Shown in pieces: positions 9,949-21,142 of a DNA stretch of 64,000 bases. The notes under the pieces were generated by a model. The model did no database searches. It saw nothing but the letters and a program-made list of their open reading frames with translations, and was not told where the DNA came from. The position numbers were made by a program, and so were the translations under genes. Positions within the stretch are counted from its first letter, which is position 1, and every line of letters starts with the position of its first letter. Source of the DNA: Citrobacter sp. On2M (GTDB taxonomy: Bacteria; Pseudomonadota; Gammaproteobacteria; Enterobacterales; Enterobacteriaceae); contig NZ_WPCV01000004.1 in assembly GCF_018035235.1 (NCBI RefSeq), positions 62,001 to 126,000 of the forward strand. Reading direction: 5' to 3'.

Positions 9949-10952
9949 GCGCCACCCCCGCGCGATTTACGGCGTACCAGAAAGATAAGCACCGGCGCGC
10001 CGATGAAAGCGCTGACCACCGACACGCGCAGCTCGCCGGGAACAATCAGGCGACCGATGATATCGGCAATCAGTAACAGTGAAGGGGTTGCCAGCAGGGT
10101 GACGGGCAGTGACCAGCGGTGATCCGCCCCCACCAGCCAGCGCGCCATGTGAGGTATCATCAGGCCGATAAAGGCGATAGGACCGACAATCGCGGTCGCG
10201 CTGCCGCACAGTACGGTAATCACCAGCAGGCCAATAAACTGTGTGCGAGCGACTTTACTACCAAGCGCGGTAGCTGTGTCGCTTCCGAGGCTCAGGCTAT
10301 TCAGGGCGCGGCTGAGGAACAGCGCAACAGCAGCGGCAATCAGCACCGGCACCAACACGACCTTCAGCGTTTGCAGGCTGCGGATATCCAGTGAACCAGC
10401 CTGCCAGAAACGCAACTGATCGTAGACATCCGGGTTGAGCAGGGCGATGCCGGTGGATAATCCTTCCAGCACCGCGCCCAGGGCAACGCCCGCCAGCGTC
10501 AGACGTACCGGGCTTAGCTGCCCACCGCCCTGACTACCGGTAAAAGCTACGATCAGCGACGCAGCCAGAGCACCGCAAAAGGCCATCAGCAGTTGCTCTT
10601 GCGCAGAGGAAAAGCCGAACAGCGCGGCCCCCAGCACAATAGCAAAGCTGGCACCAGAGTTGACGCCCAGAATACCGGGATCGGCGAGAGGGTTACGCGT
10701 GAGTGTTTGCATTAATGCGCCAGCCAGGCCCAGCGCACCACCTGCGAGCAGTCCTGCCAGTGTGCGCGGCAGGCGCGCGTCCAGCACGATGGTGCAATCA
10801 GCGCTTTGACAACTGCCGGTGAGCGCATCCAGCACCACGGAAGCAGGTAGCGATTTTGCGCCAATCACCAGGCTTAGTACCGTGATGAGAACAAGTAATA
10901 ACAATAGTCCGGGCACGGCGAAGGCGCGTGTCGCGGAAACAGAGCATGGCAT
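9945..10952 (-). CDS. fepD: Ferric enterobactin permease FepD
   Basis: FepD is the partner permease of FepG. Its 335 residues carry FecCD-family motifs: ARLPRTLAGLLAGGALGLAG, TLTRNPLADPGILG, and GPIAFIGLMIPHMARW near the C-terminus. It is first in fepDGC and begins close to the Fur box shared with divergent entS. Met at 10952 gives MPCSVSATRAF; a second ATG lies nearby but the length agrees with the family (334). Confidence 0.97.
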   Translation of the reverse strand: MPCSVSATRAFAVPGLLLLLVLITVLSLVIGAKSLPASVVLDALTGSCQSADCTIVLDARLPRTLAGLLAGGALGLAGALMQTLTRNPLADPGILGVNSGASFAIVLGAALFGFSSAQEQLLMAFCGALAASLIVAFTGSQGGGQLSPVRLTLAGVALGAVLEGLSTGIALLNPDVYDQLRFWQAGSLDIRSLQTLKVVLVPVLIAAAVALFLSRALNSLSLGSDTATALGSKVARTQFIGLLVITVLCGSATAIVGPIAFIGLMIPHMARWLVGADHRWSLPVTLLATPSLLLIADIIGRLIVPGELRVSVVSAFIGAPVLIFLVRRKSRGGGA

Positions 10953-10964
10953 ATCAACTTCCCT

Positions 10965-10989
10965 GATAATGATAGTAATTATCGTTATC
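10965..10989. promoter_or_regulatory. Overlapping Fur boxes between fepD and entS
   Basis: Positions 10965-10983 match the 19-bp Fur consensus at 17 of 19 bases. A second copy shifted by 6 bp (10971-10989) matches at 15 of 19. Such staggered boxes are typical of Fur dimer pairs. They lie in the divergent fepD-entS promoter region, as in E. coli. Confidence 0.85.
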
Positions 10990-11061
10990 GATCTTATTTG
11001 GATATGTTAGCATGTGCAGCCATCGAATGGATATTGAAAAAGTACCTGGTAAGGCTCTGTA

Positions 11062-12300
11062 ATGAATCGACAATCATGGCTGCTCAATCTCAGCCTGTTA
11101 AAGACCCACCCTGCATTTCGTGCCGTCTTCCTCGCCCGTTTTATTTCCATTGTCTCTCTGGGGCTACTCGGTGTGGCGGTTCCGGTACAGATCCAGATGA
11201 TGACGCAGTCGACCTGGCAGGTTGGTTTGTCGGTGACGTTGACTGGTAGCGCGATGTTTATTGGCCTGATGGTGGGCGGCGTGCTGGCCGATCGCTATGA
11301 ACGTAAAAAAGTGATCCTGTTGGCGCGTGGAACCTGCGGAATCGGCTTTATTGGTCTGTGTCTGAATGCGCTACTGCCTGAACCGTCATTACTGGTGATT
11401 TATCTGCTTGGCTTGTGGGACGGTTTCTTTGCCTCACTGGGTGTAACCGCTTTGCTGGCAGCAACGCCGGCGCTGGTCGGGCGGGAGAATTTGATGCAGG
11501 CCGGGGCGATTACCATGCTGACGGTGCGTCTGGGGTCGGTCATTTCGCCAATGCTTGGCGGGGGGCTGCTCGCAACCGGTGGCGTGGCCTGGAACTACGG
11601 GCTGGCGGCGGCGGGGACCTTCATTACATTGCTGCCGTTGCTGAGCCTTCCCGCGTTGCCGCCTCCGCCGCAGCCGCGTGAGCATCCGCTGAAATCGCTG
11701 CTGGCAGCATTTCGTTTTCTGCTTGCCAGTCCGCTGATTGGCGGCATTGCGTTGCTCGGCGGTCTGTTGACCATGGCGAGCGCTGTACGCGTGTTGTATC
11801 CGGCGCTGGCGATTAACTGGCAAATGTCGAGCGCGCAAATTGGTCTGCTGTATGCGGCTATTCCCCTGGGGGCGGCGGTGGGCGCATTGACCAGCGGGCA
11901 ACTGGCGCACAGCATTCGCCCGGGACTGATCATGTTGGCATCGACCGTGGCGTCGTTCCTGGCTATCGGGCTGTTTGGGTTGATGCCGGTGTGGGAGCTT
12001 GGGGTTGTTTGCCTGGCGCTGTTTGGCTGGCTGAGTGCGGTCAGCTCTTTGTTGCAGTACACCCTGTTACAGACGCAGACGCCGGAAGCGATGCTCGGGC
12101 GAATTAACGGTTTGTGGACCGCGCAGAATGTCACTGGTGATGCCATCGGAGCGGCGTTGTTAGGTGGTCTGGGCGCGATAATGACGCCAGTCGCTTCGGC
12201 AAGCGTCAGTGGATTTGGCCTTGCGATCGCAGGACTGCTGCTGTTGCTGCTGTTGAATGAGTTACGTCGTTTCCGTCAGACACCGCCTGAACTGGCGTGA
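11062..12300 (+). CDS. entS: Enterobactin exporter EntS (MFS)
   Basis: EntS is a major-facilitator-superfamily pump that exports enterobactin from the cytoplasm to the periplasm. The protein has 412 residues (E. coli 416) and about twelve transmembrane segments. The MFS loop motif [12 protein letters not shown] follows TM2, and a related loop in the second half contains [10 protein letters not shown]. It diverges from fepD across the Fur boxes and converges with fepB, separated by a REP-like element. The substrate is inferred from orthology and context. Confidence 0.96.
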   Translation: MNRQSWLLNLSLLKTHPAFRAVFLARFISIVSLGLLGVAVPVQIQMMTQSTWQVGLSVTLTGSAMFIGLMVGGVLADRYERKKVILLARGTCGIGFIGLCLNALLPEPSLLVIYLLGLWDGFFASLGVTALLAATPALVGRENLMQAGAITMLTVRLGSVISPMLGGGLLATGGVAWNYGLAAAGTFITLLPLLSLPALPPPPQPREHPLKSLLAAFRFLLASPLIGGIALLGGLLTMASAVRVLYPALAINWQMSSAQIGLLYAAIPLGAAVGALTSGQLAHSIRPGLIMLASTVASFLAIGLFGLMPVWELGVVCLALFGWLSAVSSLLQYTLLQTQTPEAMLGRINGLWTAQNVTGDAIGAALLGGLGAIMTPVASASVSGFGLAIAGLLLLLLLNELRRFRQTPPELA

Positions 12301-12303
12301 GGC

Positions 12304-12338
12304 TTCAGGCCGGATGCGGCGTAAACCACATCCGGTAC
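12304..12338. repeat. REP-like element between entS and fepB
   Basis: The 44-bp gap between the convergent entS and fepB genes contains GCCGGATGCGGCG followed by an inverted CATCCGG. This is the core of an enterobacterial REP sequence. It can form a hairpin and probably acts as a bidirectional terminator or stabiliser. Confidence 0.75.
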
Positions 12339-12344
12339 GAACCA

Positions 12345-13301
12345 TTAAAACAGTGAGGAGAAGCGTTGCAGCAACAGCGTCGCGCTGTAGTAGTCCAGAC
12401 GGAAAGTTTCCGTTCCCAGGGCGTAAACACGCTTGTTCTGCACGGCCGGCAGATGTGCCAGCAGCGGATTGGCATAAATGGCGTCGGCATCTTTGTTGTC
12501 GCCCGCGAACAGGAATAGCGCTTCGCCATTCAGTCCGGTCGCCAGATTCTCACCGCCGATTTGAATGATATCGTGGCGCTTGCCCTGACTCTGGCTGGTG
12601 TGCAGTCCGGCTGGCAGCTGCGCTAACGTGAAACCTAACTGCTCCATTAACTTGCCTTGCGCAGATTCCGGCGTCCACAGGTTGGCGCTGTGCGCGGCGG
12701 CGGTGTACACCAGTGCGTTAACCGGCTGTGGCGGTAGGGTAATACGTTGTTTAACCGTCTGCAGTTGCTTATCAAACTCGGCAATACGTGCTGCCGCCTG
12801 TTGCTCATGCCCGGTGATGCCGCCTAACTGCGTCAGCAGTGACTGCCAGCTTTTGTCGTCGTAATTAATGATAAGTGTGGGCGCAATGGTGGACAGTTGA
12901 TCGTACAGTGCGAGGGCAGAATCCCCGCCGGTGGCGCTTATCAGAATCAGATCCGGCATTTGCGCCGCAACGGCTTCAGCGCTCGGTTCACCAATATACA
13001 GACGACTCAATTTGCGCTCTTTTGCGACTTCGCTCCACTGACGCAAAAAGCCCTGCGCATCGCCAATGCGATTGTTCGGCGTGGTGGCCCCGCTGGCGAT
13101 GACCGGAGCATCAATCGCCAGTAGCGAGCCTGTGAGGGTGACGCTGGTGGAGACAATGCGCTGCGGCTTATGCTCCAGCGTATGCGTGCCGCGGCTGTCG
13201 GTAACCTGACGCGGCCACTCGGCGGCGTGACCTGAAGAAATTCCTGAAATAGACAAACCTGTCAGCAAGAGCATGGTGCGGCAAAAAGAGGGGAGACTCA
13301 C
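12345..13301 (-). CDS. fepB: Periplasmic ferric enterobactin-binding protein FepB
   Basis: FepB carries ferric enterobactin from the outer membrane to FepDG. At 318 residues it equals the E. coli protein. A signal peptide of about 27 residues ends at GHAA before EWPRQV. Conserved regions include [36 protein letters not shown] and [19 protein letters not shown], typical of class III binding proteins. It is monocistronic and divergent from entCEBAH. Confidence 0.97.
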   Translation of the reverse strand: MSLPSFCRTMLLLTGLSISGISSGHAAEWPRQVTDSRGTHTLEHKPQRIVSTSVTLTGSLLAIDAPVIASGATTPNNRIGDAQGFLRQWSEVAKERKLSRLYIGEPSAEAVAAQMPDLILISATGGDSALALYDQLSTIAPTLIINYDDKSWQSLLTQLGGITGHEQQAAARIAEFDKQLQTVKQRITLPPQPVNALVYTAAAHSANLWTPESAQGKLMEQLGFTLAQLPAGLHTSQSQGKRHDIIQIGGENLATGLNGEALFLFAGDNKDADAIYANPLLAHLPAVQNKRVYALGTETFRLDYYSATLLLQRFSSLF

Positions 13302-13326
13302 GAATCAGCTTCCTGTTATCAGTATG

Positions 13327-13345
13327 AGTAATGCTTCTCATTTTC
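13327..13345. promoter_or_regulatory. Fur-box-like site in front of fepB
   Basis: Read on the minus strand, this 19-bp site matches the Fur consensus at 14 of 19 positions. It lies just upstream of the fepB start. E. coli has Fur control at the same place. Confidence 0.55.
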
Positions 13346-13441
13346 ATTGTTAGTGAACAAGGATGCAAGCCAAAGTCGCACATTGTGCTACCTCAAGAGT
13401 TGACATACTGCCGCTTTACTTTTAGGTTAGCGACCGAAAAT

Positions 13442-13460
13442 ATAAATGATAATCATTATT
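13442..13460. promoter_or_regulatory. Fur box in front of entC
   Basis: The site contains an uninterrupted 13-base match, TGATAATCATTAT, to the Fur consensus and agrees at 15 of 19 positions overall. It lies about 30 bp before the entC start, where it would repress the entCEBAH operon when iron is sufficient. Confidence 0.75.
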
Positions 13461-13488
13461 AGAACCTTTATCATTTTTGGAGGATGAT

Positions 13489-14664
13489 ATGGATACGTCA
13501 CTGGCCGAGGAAAAAACGCAGACTATGCCGACGCTCGCTCCCGACAGTTTTTTCTTTATGTCGCCGTACCGTAGTTTTACGACGTCAGGATGCTTCGCCC
13601 GCTATGCGGAACCGGCAATTGATGGCGACGCGCCAGACAGCCCTTTCCAACAGAAAATGCGCGCCCTGTTTGCTGATGCCAAATCGCAGGGTATCGCTAA
13701 CCCTATCATGGTCGGGGCGATCCCTTTTGACACCCGCCAGCCGTCATCGTTGTTTATTCCCCAGTCGTGGCAGACGTTTTCCCGCACGGCGAAGCAGCAG
13801 TCATCACGTTATTTTAATGCGCATCAGTCGCTGAACGTCGTGGAACGTAAATCGATCCCAGAACAGGACTTTTTTGAAGACATGGTCGCCCGGGCGGCTG
13901 CGCTGACGTCTACCCCGGAAGTTGACAAAGTGGTGTTATCCCGCCTGATCGATATCACTGTAGACGCCAATATAGACAGCGGCGCCCTGCTGGAGCGGCT
14001 GGTGGCGCAAAATCCGGCGAGCTACAACTTCCACGTGCCTCTTGAAGACGACGGCGTATTGATTGGCGCCAGTCCGGAACTGCTGTTACGCAAAGAAGAC
14101 GATCGTTTCAGCTCATTACCTCTGGCCGGTTCCGCGCGCCGTCAGCCGGACGATGTGCTGGACAGGGAGGCGGGTAATCGCCTGCTGGCATCCGAGAAGG
14201 ATCGCCATGAACACGAACTGGTGACGCAGGCGATGAAAAATGTATTGCGCGATCGTAGCCGTGAACTGCAACTCCCTTCCTCTCCGCAACTGGTTACCAC
14301 GCCTACGCTGTGGCACCTCGGTACGCCGTTTGAAGGTAAAGCCAACGCGCAGGAAAACGCCCTGACGTTGGCGTGCCTGCTACACCCGACACCTGCGCTG
14401 AGCGGCTTCCCGCATCAGGTCGCACGCAAACTTATCGCCGAACTGGAGCCGTTCGATCGTGAACTGTTCGGCGGCATTGTCGGCTGGTGTGATGCCGAAG
14501 GTAACGGTGAATGGGTCGTGACGATCCGCTGCGCGAGGCTGCTGCGCAATCAGGTTCGTTTCTTCGCCGGAGCAGGAATTGTGCCAGCCTCTTCCCCGGT
14601 TGCGGAATGGCGTGAAACGGGAGCCAAGCTTTCCACCATGTTGAATGTTTTTGGCCTGCATTAA
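13489..14664 (+). CDS. entC: Isochorismate synthase EntC
   Basis: EntC converts chorismate to isochorismate, the first committed step of 2,3-dihydroxybenzoate synthesis. The protein is 391 residues, exactly the E. coli length. The chorismate-utilising-enzyme core contains [41 protein letters not shown] and [12 protein letters not shown], carrying the catalytic Lys/Glu and Mg-binding Glu residues of the family. The ATG at 13489 is preceded by GGAGG; the in-frame start at 13477 is not favoured. Its downstream spacing is unusual because a 146-bp palindromic element separates it from entE. Confidence 0.97.
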   Translation: MDTSLAEEKTQTMPTLAPDSFFFMSPYRSFTTSGCFARYAEPAIDGDAPDSPFQQKMRALFADAKSQGIANPIMVGAIPFDTRQPSSLFIPQSWQTFSRTAKQQSSRYFNAHQSLNVVERKSIPEQDFFEDMVARAAALTSTPEVDKVVLSRLIDITVDANIDSGALLERLVAQNPASYNFHVPLEDDGVLIGASPELLLRKEDDRFSSLPLAGSARRQPDDVLDREAGNRLLASEKDRHEHELVTQAMKNVLRDRSRELQLPSSPQLVTTPTLWHLGTPFEGKANAQENALTLACLLHPTPALSGFPHQVARKLIAELEPFDRELFGGIVGWCDAEGNGEWVVTIRCARLLRNQVRFFAGAGIVPASSPVAEWRETGAKLSTMLNVFGLH

Positions 14665-14809
14665 GAGCCTGGTCCATCAGGCTATTTTATTTGCCAGTTT
14701 GACCCTGGGCAGTGCTCACAATCCTCACGTACCACAAGTACGCTCCGGTTGCTCCGCGCTGTCCGTGTCCAAACTGGCTGCAACAATATACGCCTTATTG
14801 ACAGGCTCT
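14664..14809. repeat. Palindromic MITE-like element between entC and entE
   Basis: The 156-bp entC-entE gap is filled by an imperfect palindrome. Its termini AGAGCCTG (14664-14671) and CAGGCTCT (14802-14809) are perfect inverted repeats. A second pair, GCCAGTTTG (14693-14701) and CAAACTGGC (14770-14778), lies inside. A GTAC-N5-GTAC core sits near 14731-14743. It contains no ORF of its own. The entE ribosome-binding site AAGGAG follows directly. It resembles non-autonomous enterobacterial intergenic repeats, but I cannot name the family with certainty. Confidence 0.7.
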
Positions 14810-14820
14810 AAGGAGTAATC

Positions 14821-16431
14821 ATGAGTATTCCTTTCACCCGTTGGCCGGAAGAATTTGCCCGCCGCTATCGTGAAAAAGGTTACTGGCAGGGTTTGCCGCT
14901 GACCGACATTTTGACTCGCCACGCCGATAGTGACCAGACGGCGGTGATTGATGGTGAACGCCATCTGAGCTATCGCCAGTTGAACCAGGCAGCGGATAAT
15001 CTCGCCAGCAGCCTGCGCCGCCTGGGGATCAAACCCGGCGAAACCGCGCTGGTGCAACTGGGCAATGTGGCTGAACTGTATGTCACCTTTTTTGCCCTGC
15101 TCAAGCTGGGAGTGGCGCCTGTTTTTGGGCTGTACAGCCATCAACGCACCGAGCTCAACGCCTACGCGACACAAATTAAACCGGCGCTGCTGATCGCTGA
15201 CCGCGCGCATACGCTGTTTACCGCAGATGACTTTCTGAACACATTTGTTGCCGAGCACAGCTCGGTGCGCGTGGTTCTGCTGCTCAATGACGAGGGTGAA
15301 CACAACCTGCAAAACGCGATAAGCCAGTCGGCGACTGATTTTACCGCTACGCCATCGCCTGCAGATGAAGTGGCGTATTTCCAGCTTTCCGGTGGCACTA
15401 CCGGGACGCCGAAGCTGATCCCGCGTACCCATAACGATTATTACTACAGCGTGCGCCGCAGCAACGAGATTTGCCATTTCACTGGAGAAACGCGCTATCT
15501 GTGCGCTATTCCGGCGGCGCATAACTACGCCATGAGTTCACCTGGCGCGCTGGGGGTGTTCCTTGCGGGTGGAACTGTAGTGCTGGCGGCCGATCCAAGC
15601 GCCACGCTGTGCTTCCCGTTGATTGAACAGCATCAGGTGAACGTTACGGCGCTGGTGCCGCCAGCCGTGAGCCTGTGGCTGCAGGCGATTGCGGAGTGGG
15701 GCAGTAATGCGCAATTGGCATCGCTGAAATTGTTACAGGTTGGCGGAGCGCGCTTGTCCGCGACGCTTGCAGCCCGCATTCCGGCGGAAATAGGCTGCCA
15801 GTTGCAGCAGGTCTTCGGTATGGCGGAAGGGCTGGTGAACTACACCCGCCTGGACGACAGTCCTGAGCGCATCATCAATACCCAGGGTCGCCCGATGTGT
15901 CCCGATGATGAGGTTTGGGTGGCAGACGCTGACGGTAATCCTTTGCCACAGGGCGAAACCGGACGCCTGATGACGCGTGGCCCGTACACCTTCCGTGGCT
16001 ATTTCAACAGCCCTGAACACAATGCCAGCGCCTTTGATGCCAACGGGTTTTACTGCTCCGGCGATCTGATCGCTATCGATCGGGATGGCTACATCACCGT
16101 GCAGGGGCGCGAAAAAGATCAGATCAACCGTGGCGGGGAGAAGATCGCTGCCGAAGAAATCGAAAACTTGTTACTGCGCCATCCGGCGGTGATTCATGCG
16201 GCGCTGGTCAGTGTGGATGACGAGCTGATGGGCGAGAAAAGCTGCGCCTGCCTGGTAGTAAAAGAGCCGCTACGCGCGGTGCAGGTGCGTCGTTTTCTGC
16301 GCGAGCAGGGCGTGGCGGAATTCAAATTACCTGACCGTGTGGAATGCGTTGAGTCATTACCGCTGACGCCGGTTGGGAAAGTGGATAAAAAACAATTACG
16401 TCAGTGGCTGGCATCACGTTCACTGGCCTGA
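14821..16431 (+). CDS. entE: 2,3-dihydroxybenzoate-AMP ligase EntE
   Basis: EntE adenylates 2,3-dihydroxybenzoate and loads it onto the EntB carrier domain. The 536 residues equal E. coli EntE. The ANL-superfamily P-loop SGGTTGTPK is near residue 190, followed by the aromatic-acid pocket region ([11 protein letters not shown]). The core motif YCSGDL and hinge [14 protein letters not shown] lie further on, and the late catalytic Lys is in [18 protein letters not shown] 7 nt before ATG supports the start. It is the second gene of entCEBAH, set apart by the palindromic element. Confidence 0.98.
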   Translation: MSIPFTRWPEEFARRYREKGYWQGLPLTDILTRHADSDQTAVIDGERHLSYRQLNQAADNLASSLRRLGIKPGETALVQLGNVAELYVTFFALLKLGVAPVFGLYSHQRTELNAYATQIKPALLIADRAHTLFTADDFLNTFVAEHSSVRVVLLLNDEGEHNLQNAISQSATDFTATPSPADEVAYFQLSGGTTGTPKLIPRTHNDYYYSVRRSNEICHFTGETRYLCAIPAAHNYAMSSPGALGVFLAGGTVVLAADPSATLCFPLIEQHQVNVTALVPPAVSLWLQAIAEWGSNAQLASLKLLQVGGARLSATLAARIPAEIGCQLQQVFGMAEGLVNYTRLDDSPERIINTQGRPMCPDDEVWVADADGNPLPQGETGRLMTRGPYTFRGYFNSPEHNASAFDANGFYCSGDLIAIDRDGYITVQGREKDQINRGGEKIAAEEIENLLLRHPAVIHAALVSVDDELMGEKSCACLVVKEPLRAVQVRRFLREQGVAEFKLPDRVECVESLPLTPVGKVDKKQLRQWLASRSLA

Positions 16432-16444
16432 AGGAGAAAAAGAG

Positions 16445-17301
16445 ATGGCAATTCCTAAACTGCAGGCTTATGCGCTACCCACAGCGCTTGATGTTCCGGT
16501 GAACAAAGTGGACTGGGCCTTTGAACCTGAACGCGCCGCGCTGCTGATCCATGACATGCAGGACTATTTTATCGGTTTTTGGGGCGATAACTGCCCGATG
16601 ATGGAGCAGGTCGTCGCGAACATCGCCGCGCTGCGCCAGTACTGCAAAGCGCATAATATTCCGGTGTATTACACCGCCCAGCCGAAAGAGCAGAGTGATG
16701 AGGACCGTGCTTTGCTTAATGATATGTGGGGGCCGGGCCTGACGCGTTCGCCTGAGCAGCAAAAAATCGTTGAAGCGCTGGCACCGGATGCAGCAGATAC
16801 TATCCTGGTGAAATGGCGTTACAGCGCATTTCATCGCTCTCCGTTAGAACAGATGCTTAAGGAAACCGGGCGTAATCAACTGATTATTACCGGCGTGTAT
16901 GCGCATATTGGCTGTATGACCACTGCAACAGACGCCTTCATGCGTGATATCAAACCGTTTATGGTTGCCGATGCGTTGGCGGACTTTAGCCGTGACGAAC
17001 ATCTGATGTCGCTGAAATATGTGGCGGGACGTTCCGGGCGTGTGGTGATGACGCAGGAATTATTGCCGATGCCTGTCCCGGCCAGTAAAGAGGCGTTGCG
17101 CCGCGTTATTCTGCCGCTGCTGGATGAATCAGAAGAGCCGATGGATGATGAAAACCTGATCGACTATGGACTGGATTCGGTTCGCATGATGGCGCTGGCC
17201 GCCCGCTGGCGTAAAGTGCATGGCGACATTGATTTCGTCATGCTGGCGAAAAAACCGACCATTGACGCCTGGTGGACGCTGCTCTCCCGCGAGGTGAAGT
17301 A

Positions 17302-17302
<1 letters not shown>
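16445..17302 (+). CDS. entB: Isochorismatase / aryl carrier protein EntB
   Basis: EntB is bifunctional. Its N-terminal isochorismatase domain makes 2,3-dihydro-2,3-dihydroxybenzoate, and its C-terminal aryl carrier domain holds DHB for EntF. The protein has 285 residues, as in E. coli. Isochorismatase features include LLIHDMQDYF, VKWRYSAFHRSPL and the cis-peptide/Cys region GVYAHIGCM. The carrier motif YGLDSVRMM has phosphopantetheine Ser245. AAGGAG precedes the ATG; an in-frame extension upstream runs into entE and is rejected. The stop shares one base with the entA start. Confidence 0.98.
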
Positions 17303-18473
<1,171 letters not shown>

Positions 18474-18518
18474 AGTGACCCTGAAAAGTAAAATGAAATT
18501 GCAGCGTTAACAGGTAAA

Positions 18519-18540
18519 TGAAGTGATCTAGTTAACAATG
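18519..18540. promoter_or_regulatory. Probable CRP site upstream of cstA
   Basis: The core AGTGA-TCTAGT-TAACA (18522-18537) matches TGTGA-N6-TCACA at 8 of 10 positions and lies about 120 bp before cstA. CstA is a carbon-starvation gene activated by cAMP-CRP in E. coli, which fits. Confidence 0.55.
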
Positions 18541-18657
18541 CAATGTAAATACTCAGTGATACTTCGGGTTTGTATGGTTGTCAGGTTGTTAAATTCAGAA
18601 AAGATGTTATAGAAACAAAATGTAACATCTCTCTGGAGCGGACAACGGATAACAACT

Positions 18658-20763
18658 ATGAACAAATCAGGGAAGTACCTCGTCTGGACAGTGCTCTCCG
18701 TAATGGGAGCATTTGCCCTCGGCTATATCGCATTAAACCGCGGTGAACAGATCAACGCGTTGTGGATAGTCGTGGCGTCGGTCTGTGTCTACCTTATCGC
18801 TTATCGTTTCTACGGCCTGTACATCGCTAAAAATGTATTGGCGCTGGACCCGACGCGTATGACGCCAGCCGTGCGTCATAACGATGGTCTGGACTATGTT
18901 CCCACCGATAAAAAAGTGCTGTTTGGTCACCATTTTGCGGCGATTGCCGGAGCGGGGCCATTAGTTGGACCTGTACTGGCGGCGCAAATGGGCTATCTGC
19001 CAGGTATGATCTGGTTGCTGGCCGGGGTGGTGCTGGCGGGTGCGGTGCAGGACTTCATGGTACTGTTTGTATCTACCCGTCGCGATGGTCGTTCCCTTGG
19101 CGAACTGGTTAAAGAAGAGATGGGCCCAACGGCAGGCGTTATTGCGCTGGTGGCCTGTTTTATGATCATGGTGATTATCCTGGCGGTACTGGCGATGATC
19201 GTCGTGAAAGCGCTGACCCACAGTCCGTGGGGAACCTATACCGTGGCGTTCACAATCCCGCTGGCGATTTTTATGGGGATTTACCTGCGTTATCTGCGCC
19301 CAGGTCGCATTGGTGAAGTGTCGGTCATCGGTCTGGTCTTCCTGGTATTCGCCATTATTTCCGGCGGCTGGGTGGCGGAAAGTCCCACCTGGGCTCCTTA
19401 TTTTGACTTTACCGGCGTACAGCTGACATGGATGCTGGTGGGATACGGTTTTGTCGCTGCCGTGCTGCCGGTATGGCTGCTGCTGGCACCGCGTGATTAT
19501 CTTTCTACCTTCCTGAAAATTGGCACCATTGTTGGTCTGGCGGTAGGGATCCTGATCATGCGCCCGACACTGACCATGCCTGCGTTGACCAAGTTTGTTG
19601 ACGGTACAGGCCCGGTCTGGAGTGGTAACTTGTTCCCGTTCCTGTTTATTACCATCGCCTGCGGTGCAGTCTCGGGTTTCCACGCGCTGATTGCCTCCGG
19701 CACCACGCCGAAGATGCTGGCGAATGAAGGTCAGGCCTGCTTTATCGGTTACGGCGGGATGCTGATGGAATCCTTTGTCGCCATTATGGCGCTGGTGGCG
19801 GCCTGCGTTATCGATCCAGGTGTTTACTTTGCGATGAACAGCCCGATGGCGGTACTGGCACCTGCCGGAACCACCGATGTGGTTGCGTCAGCGGCACAAG
19901 TCGTGAGCAGTTGGGGCTTTGTTATCACGCCTGATACGCTGCATCAGATTGCGAACGATGTCGGCGAACAATCCATTATCTCCCGCGCAGGCGGTGCGCC
20001 GACGCTGGCGGTGGGCATGGCGTATATTCTGCACGGTGCGCTGGGTGGCATGATGGATGTGGCGTTCTGGTATCACTTCGCCATTTTGTTTGAAGCCCTG
20101 TTTATTCTGACGGCAGTCGACGCCGGTACGCGCGCCGCGCGCTTTATGTTGCAGGATCTGCTGGGCGTGATGTCACCGGGTCTGAAACGTACCGATTCGC
20201 TGCCAGCGAACCTGTTGGCGACAGCGCTGTGCGTGCTGGCCTGGGGTTATTTCTTGCACCAGGGCGTGGTGGATCCACTGGGCGGTATTAATACCCTGTG
20301 GCCACTGTTTGGTATCGCCAACCAGATGCTGGCCGGTATGGCGCTGATGCTTTGTGCAGTGGTACTGTTCAAGATGAAACGTCAACGCTACGCATGGGTG
20401 GCGCTGGTGCCAACCGCCTGGCTGCTGATTTGTACCCTGACTGCTGGCTGGCAGAAAGCGTTTAGCCCGGATGCGAAAATCGGCTTCCTGGCTATCGCCA
20501 ACAAGTTCCAGGCTATGATCGACAGCGGAAACATTCCGGCACAGTACACCCAGTCACAGCTGACGCAGCTGGTGTTTAACAACCGTCTGGATGCGGGGCT
20601 TACCATTTTCTTCATGGTGGTCGTGGTGGTGCTGGGTCTGTTCTCTATCAAAACTGCACTGGCAGCGTTGAAAGAAGATAAACCTACGTCGAAAGAAACG
20701 CCATACGAACCGATGCCTGAGAATGTCGAAGAGATCGTGGCGCAGGCGAAAGGCGCGCACTAA
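18658..20763 (+). CDS. cstA: Carbon-starvation peptide/pyruvate transporter CstA
   Basis: CstA is a large inner-membrane transporter induced by carbon starvation and linked to peptide and pyruvate uptake. The 701 residues match E. coli CstA in length and nearly in sequence. The protein is almost wholly hydrophobic, with about 16-18 membrane segments. Conserved motifs include FGHHFAAIAGAGPLVGP, GAVQDFMVLFVSTRRDGRS and SGTTPKMLANE. It is followed by ybdD after a hairpin, the same pairing as in the btsT-yjiX paralogue locus. Confidence 0.97.
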   Translation: MNKSGKYLVWTVLSVMGAFALGYIALNRGEQINALWIVVASVCVYLIAYRFYGLYIAKNVLALDPTRMTPAVRHNDGLDYVPTDKKVLFGHHFAAIAGAGPLVGPVLAAQMGYLPGMIWLLAGVVLAGAVQDFMVLFVSTRRDGRSLGELVKEEMGPTAGVIALVACFMIMVIILAVLAMIVVKALTHSPWGTYTVAFTIPLAIFMGIYLRYLRPGRIGEVSVIGLVFLVFAIISGGWVAESPTWAPYFDFTGVQLTWMLVGYGFVAAVLPVWLLLAPRDYLSTFLKIGTIVGLAVGILIMRPTLTMPALTKFVDGTGPVWSGNLFPFLFITIACGAVSGFHALIASGTTPKMLANEGQACFIGYGGMLMESFVAIMALVAACVIDPGVYFAMNSPMAVLAPAGTTDVVASAAQVVSSWGFVITPDTLHQIANDVGEQSIISRAGGAPTLAVGMAYILHGALGGMMDVAFWYHFAILFEALFILTAVDAGTRAARFMLQDLLGVMSPGLKRTDSLPANLLATALCVLAWGYFLHQGVVDPLGGINTLWPLFGIANQMLAGMALMLCAVVLFKMKRQRYAWVALVPTAWLLICTLTAGWQKAFSPDAKIGFLAIANKFQAMIDSGNIPAQYTQSQLTQLVFNNRLDAGLTIFFMVVVVVLGLFSIKTALAALKEDKPTSKETPYEPMPENVEEIVAQAKGAH

Positions 20764-20781
20764 TATTCTCTTAACCAATTA

Positions 20782-20804
20782 GCCCTCTCCTGAACGGGGA
20801 GGGC
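20782..20804 (+). terminator. Stem-loop between cstA and ybdD
   Basis: A 9-bp GC-rich stem (GCCCTCTCC with GGGGAGGGC, G-T pair allowed) and a 5-nt loop are followed by only a short T run. It lies 18 bp after cstA and may reduce rather than abolish read-through into ybdD. Confidence 0.6.
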
Positions 20805-20826
20805 GTTTGTACGACAGGTAACCACT

Positions 20827-21024
20827 ATGTTTGAAACGCTCTCTAAAGCCGGAAAGTATTTAGGCCAAACCGCCCGGTTAATGATCGGTGTACCGGATTA
20901 CGACAACTATGTTGAACATATGCGAGTCACGCACCCGGATCAGACGCCGATGACCTACGAAGAATTTTTCCGCGAGCGCCAGGATGCGCGTTATGGGGGC
21001 AAAGGCGGCGCGCGCTGTTGTTAA
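20827..21024 (+). CDS. ybdD: CstA-associated small protein YbdD
   Basis: YbdD is a 65-residue YbdD/YjiX-family protein always found after a CstA-type transporter and thought to assist it. Key visible features are [28 protein letters not shown] and the C-terminal CC. The length and sequence are nearly those of E. coli YbdD. Its biochemical role is not established. Confidence 0.95.
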   Translation: MFETLSKAGKYLGQTARLMIGVPDYDNYVEHMRVTHPDQTPMTYEEFFRERQDARYGGKGGARCC

Positions 21025-21025
21025 T

Positions 21026-21112
21026 GATCTTCATAATTCAAGCTGCAGGTATGTGGGCTTTGTTACTCGGCCCATCCCTGGGCTTCGCCCCTACAGGGCC
21101 GCTGCAAGCAGT
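21026..21112. repeat. Possible degenerate ERIC-like remnant
   Basis: The stretch starts CTTCATAATTCAAGCTGCAG, resembling an ERIC terminus, and later has a small GGGC-TTC-GCCC hairpin. The central ERIC palindrome is not recognisable, so this is tentative. No gene is present. Confidence 0.3.
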
Positions 21113-21117
21113 GTGCA

Positions 21118-21139
21118 AATCTGCTCCCGGCAGATTTTT
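21118..21139 (+). terminator. Terminator after ybdD
   Basis: Stem AATCTGC (21118-21124) pairs with GCAGATT (21130-21136) around a TCCCG loop and is followed by TTT. It lies between the convergent ybdD and ybdH genes. Confidence 0.65.
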
Positions 21140-21142
21140 CGC

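Noticed and set aside
14725-15522. 265-codon minus-strand ORF opposite entE
   Set aside because: It lies wholly antisense to the clear EntE frame and has no recognisable family motifs. It is a shadow ORF.
18961-19683. 240-codon minus-strand ORF opposite cstA
   Set aside because: It is rich in Gln, His and Arg from reverse-reading hydrophobic codons, and is antisense to CstA.
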